From positions 1-24,615 of the forward strand of contig CAYOOT010000040.1 of NCBI GenBank assembly GCA_964405665.1: 24,615 nucleotides of DNA. The letters run 5' to 3'. Source of the DNA: CAYOOT01 sp964405665. GTDB lineage: Bacteria; Bdellovibrionota_C; UBA2361; SZUA-149; CAZDWZ01. Below the pieces are notes generated by a model that was not told where the DNA came from, made no database searches, and was given only the letters and a program-made list of their open reading frames with translations. Below are positions 23,415-24,615 of this stretch, in pieces; positions within the stretch are counted from its first letter, which is position 1; each line of letters opens with the position of its first letter. A program made the translations under genes and the position numbers.

Positions 23415-24608
23415 ATGAGTAGAAATTTCAATGTGCCTTCATTTTATAAAAGCTTAAATTTAGTTGAGCTTAAAAAGAAACGTAAGGAAAGTGATCCTAA
23501 ACGCAAGGATTTAAGTCCGACCGTAATTTCCTATCCTCATGTCAGTTTCAAATTAGCAAGACACTTTGGCTTTTGTTATGGAGTGGAAAATGCCATTGAT
23601 ATTGCTTACCGTGCCTTGGAAGAGAATCAGGGAAAGCGGATCTATTTGCTTAGCGAAATGATTCACAATCCGGAAGTTAATGCCGATCTGATTTCTAAGG
23701 GAGTTCGTTTTTTGATGCATACCGATGGAACAAGATTAGTCGATTTTAAGAATTTAAGCCCTGAGGATATAGTAATTGTTCCTGCTTTTGGCACTACTAT
23801 TGAACTACAAAAAGAACTGGAAGAAATTGGTATTGACCCCTATAAATTTGATACCACTTGCCCCTTCGTGCAAAAAGTTTGGAAAAGATCAACCGAATTG
23901 GGAACAGCAGGGCATACTGTAATAGTTCACGGGAAAAAAACGCACGAAGAAACCAGAGCAACATTTTCTCATAGCAGAAAAAATTCCCCGACTATCGTAA
24001 TTTTAAATATGAAGGAAGCCGATCTTTTGATTAGCTATATTAATGGTCAAATGTCTGAAGGAAATTTTTACAGGTATTTCGCTGATTGTATTTCAGCAGG
24101 CTTTGACCCTAAAATACATTTAGAAAAAGTGGGCGTTGTTAATCAAACAACAATGCTTGCTTCGGAAACCCAAGATATTGCTGCAAAAATCCGTCAAGCA
24201 ATGCTGAAAAAATATGGGGAAGAACATTTAACAGATCACTTTGCTGACACTAAAGATACGCTTTGTTATGCCACTTATGAAAATCAAACAGCTACTGCTG
24301 CTTTAATTGAAACGGGAGCAGATTTGGCAATAATCGTCGGTGGCTATAATAGCTCAAACACTTCACATCTTGTTGAGCTAGCGGAAGAAAAAGTGCCTAC
24401 TTATTATATTAAAAATGATTCGGAAATTATTGATCAAGGACAAATCAGACATTTTGATTTGCATAGTAGCAATTTGAAAATAACTAAAAATTGGCTTCCA
24501 CCAAAAAGACCTCTGGAGATTGCGATTACTTCTGGGGCAAGCTGCCCGGATACCATTGTGGAACAGGTAATTACAAAGATTTTGGTGTTGCTTGGAGAAG
24601 AGAAATAA
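23415..24608 (+). CDS. ispH: 4-hydroxy-3-methylbut-2-enyl diphosphate reductase, long form
   Basis: Last enzyme of the MEP pathway, making IPP and DMAPP from HMBPP with a [4Fe-4S] cluster. 397 residues, versus about 315 for the E. coli type. It has the N-terminal extension (about 40 residues) and internal insertion of the plant/cyanobacterial type. Cluster ligands are C54 (FGFCYGVENA), C149 (DTTCPFVQKVW) and C284 (DTLCYATYENQ); IHNPEVN and NQTTMLASE are also conserved. The products feed the prenyl chains used by the UbiA enzyme encoded at 20457-21329. It starts at the first ATG after a strong promoter and ends 7 bp before the window edge. Confidence 0.96.
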   Translation: MSRNFNVPSFYKSLNLVELKKKRKESDPKRKDLSPTVISYPHVSFKLARHFGFCYGVENAIDIAYRALEENQGKRIYLLSEMIHNPEVNADLISKGVRFLMHTDGTRLVDFKNLSPEDIVIVPAFGTTIELQKELEEIGIDPYKFDTTCPFVQKVWKRSTELGTAGHTVIVHGKKTHEETRATFSHSRKNSPTIVILNMKEADLLISYINGQMSEGNFYRYFADCISAGFDPKIHLEKVGVVNQTTMLASETQDIAAKIRQAMLKKYGEEHLTDHFADTKDTLCYATYENQTATAALIETGADLAIIVGGYNSSNTSHLVELAEEKVPTYYIKNDSEIIDQGQIRHFDLHSSNLKITKNWLPPKRPLEIAITSGASCPDTIVEQVITKILVLLGEEK

Positions 24609-24615
24609 GGTAGGG

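Overview
The window is AT-rich and densely coded, almost all on the minus strand. It reads as chromosome from a free-living Gram-negative bacterium. The Gram-negative traits are a lipoprotein with a lipobox, a predicted outer-membrane beta-barrel ending in Phe, phosphatidylserine decarboxylase and the AmgK/MurU recycling pair. Other markers are a long B12-dependent ribonucleotide reductase (NrdJ), the futalosine menaquinone enzyme MqnD beside a UbiA prenyltransferase, an IHF-alpha-like protein, ScpAB and a long plant/cyanobacterial-type IspH. Together these suggest an uncultured low-GC lineage near the old Deltaproteobacteria/Bdellovibrionota. That placement is inference; no rRNA is present to test it.

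Layout. 1-3887: a translationally coupled envelope operon read leftwards, with a penicillin-binding transpeptidase, a lipoprotein, a Cys-rich repetitive protein of unknown function and the start of psd. 4000-5836: amgK-murU peptidoglycan recycling. 5956-8133: a FadJ/FadB-type beta-oxidation enzyme. 8234-8671: a secreted TIMP/netrin-like protein on the plus strand. 8711-13703: metK, a 469-bp gap with a candidate structured RNA, nrdJ, a long leader holding a perfect NrdR box, and initiator tRNA-fMet. 13800-15607: a four-gene cluster with Cys-rich small protein, outer-membrane barrel, MerP-like HMA protein and MerT-like membrane protein, with no merA or merR. 15652-18703: dcd, then scpA-scpB-rluB. 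18862-20252: a small hypothetical protein, a TetR regulator and an HU/IHF protein. 20457-22809: ubiA converging on mqnD, which follows a methyltransferase. 22854-23267: a secreted protein made of 19-residue tandem repeats. 23415-24608: ispH.

Themes. Envelope and peptidoglycan genes fill the left end. nrdJ and dcd serve deoxynucleotide supply but are not adjacent. IspH makes isoprenoid precursors, a UbiA enzyme attaches a prenyl chain, and MqnD makes the naphthoate head group, so the right end leans towards quinone synthesis. The most unusual features are the metal-handling cluster and the way palindromic repeats sit on gene ends: stop codons of fadJ, nrdJ and the merT-like gene lie inside palindrome arms, and those of rluB and the TIMP-like gene touch them. 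At least two dispersed repeat families recur. The structured region before metK matches no riboswitch class I can recognise.
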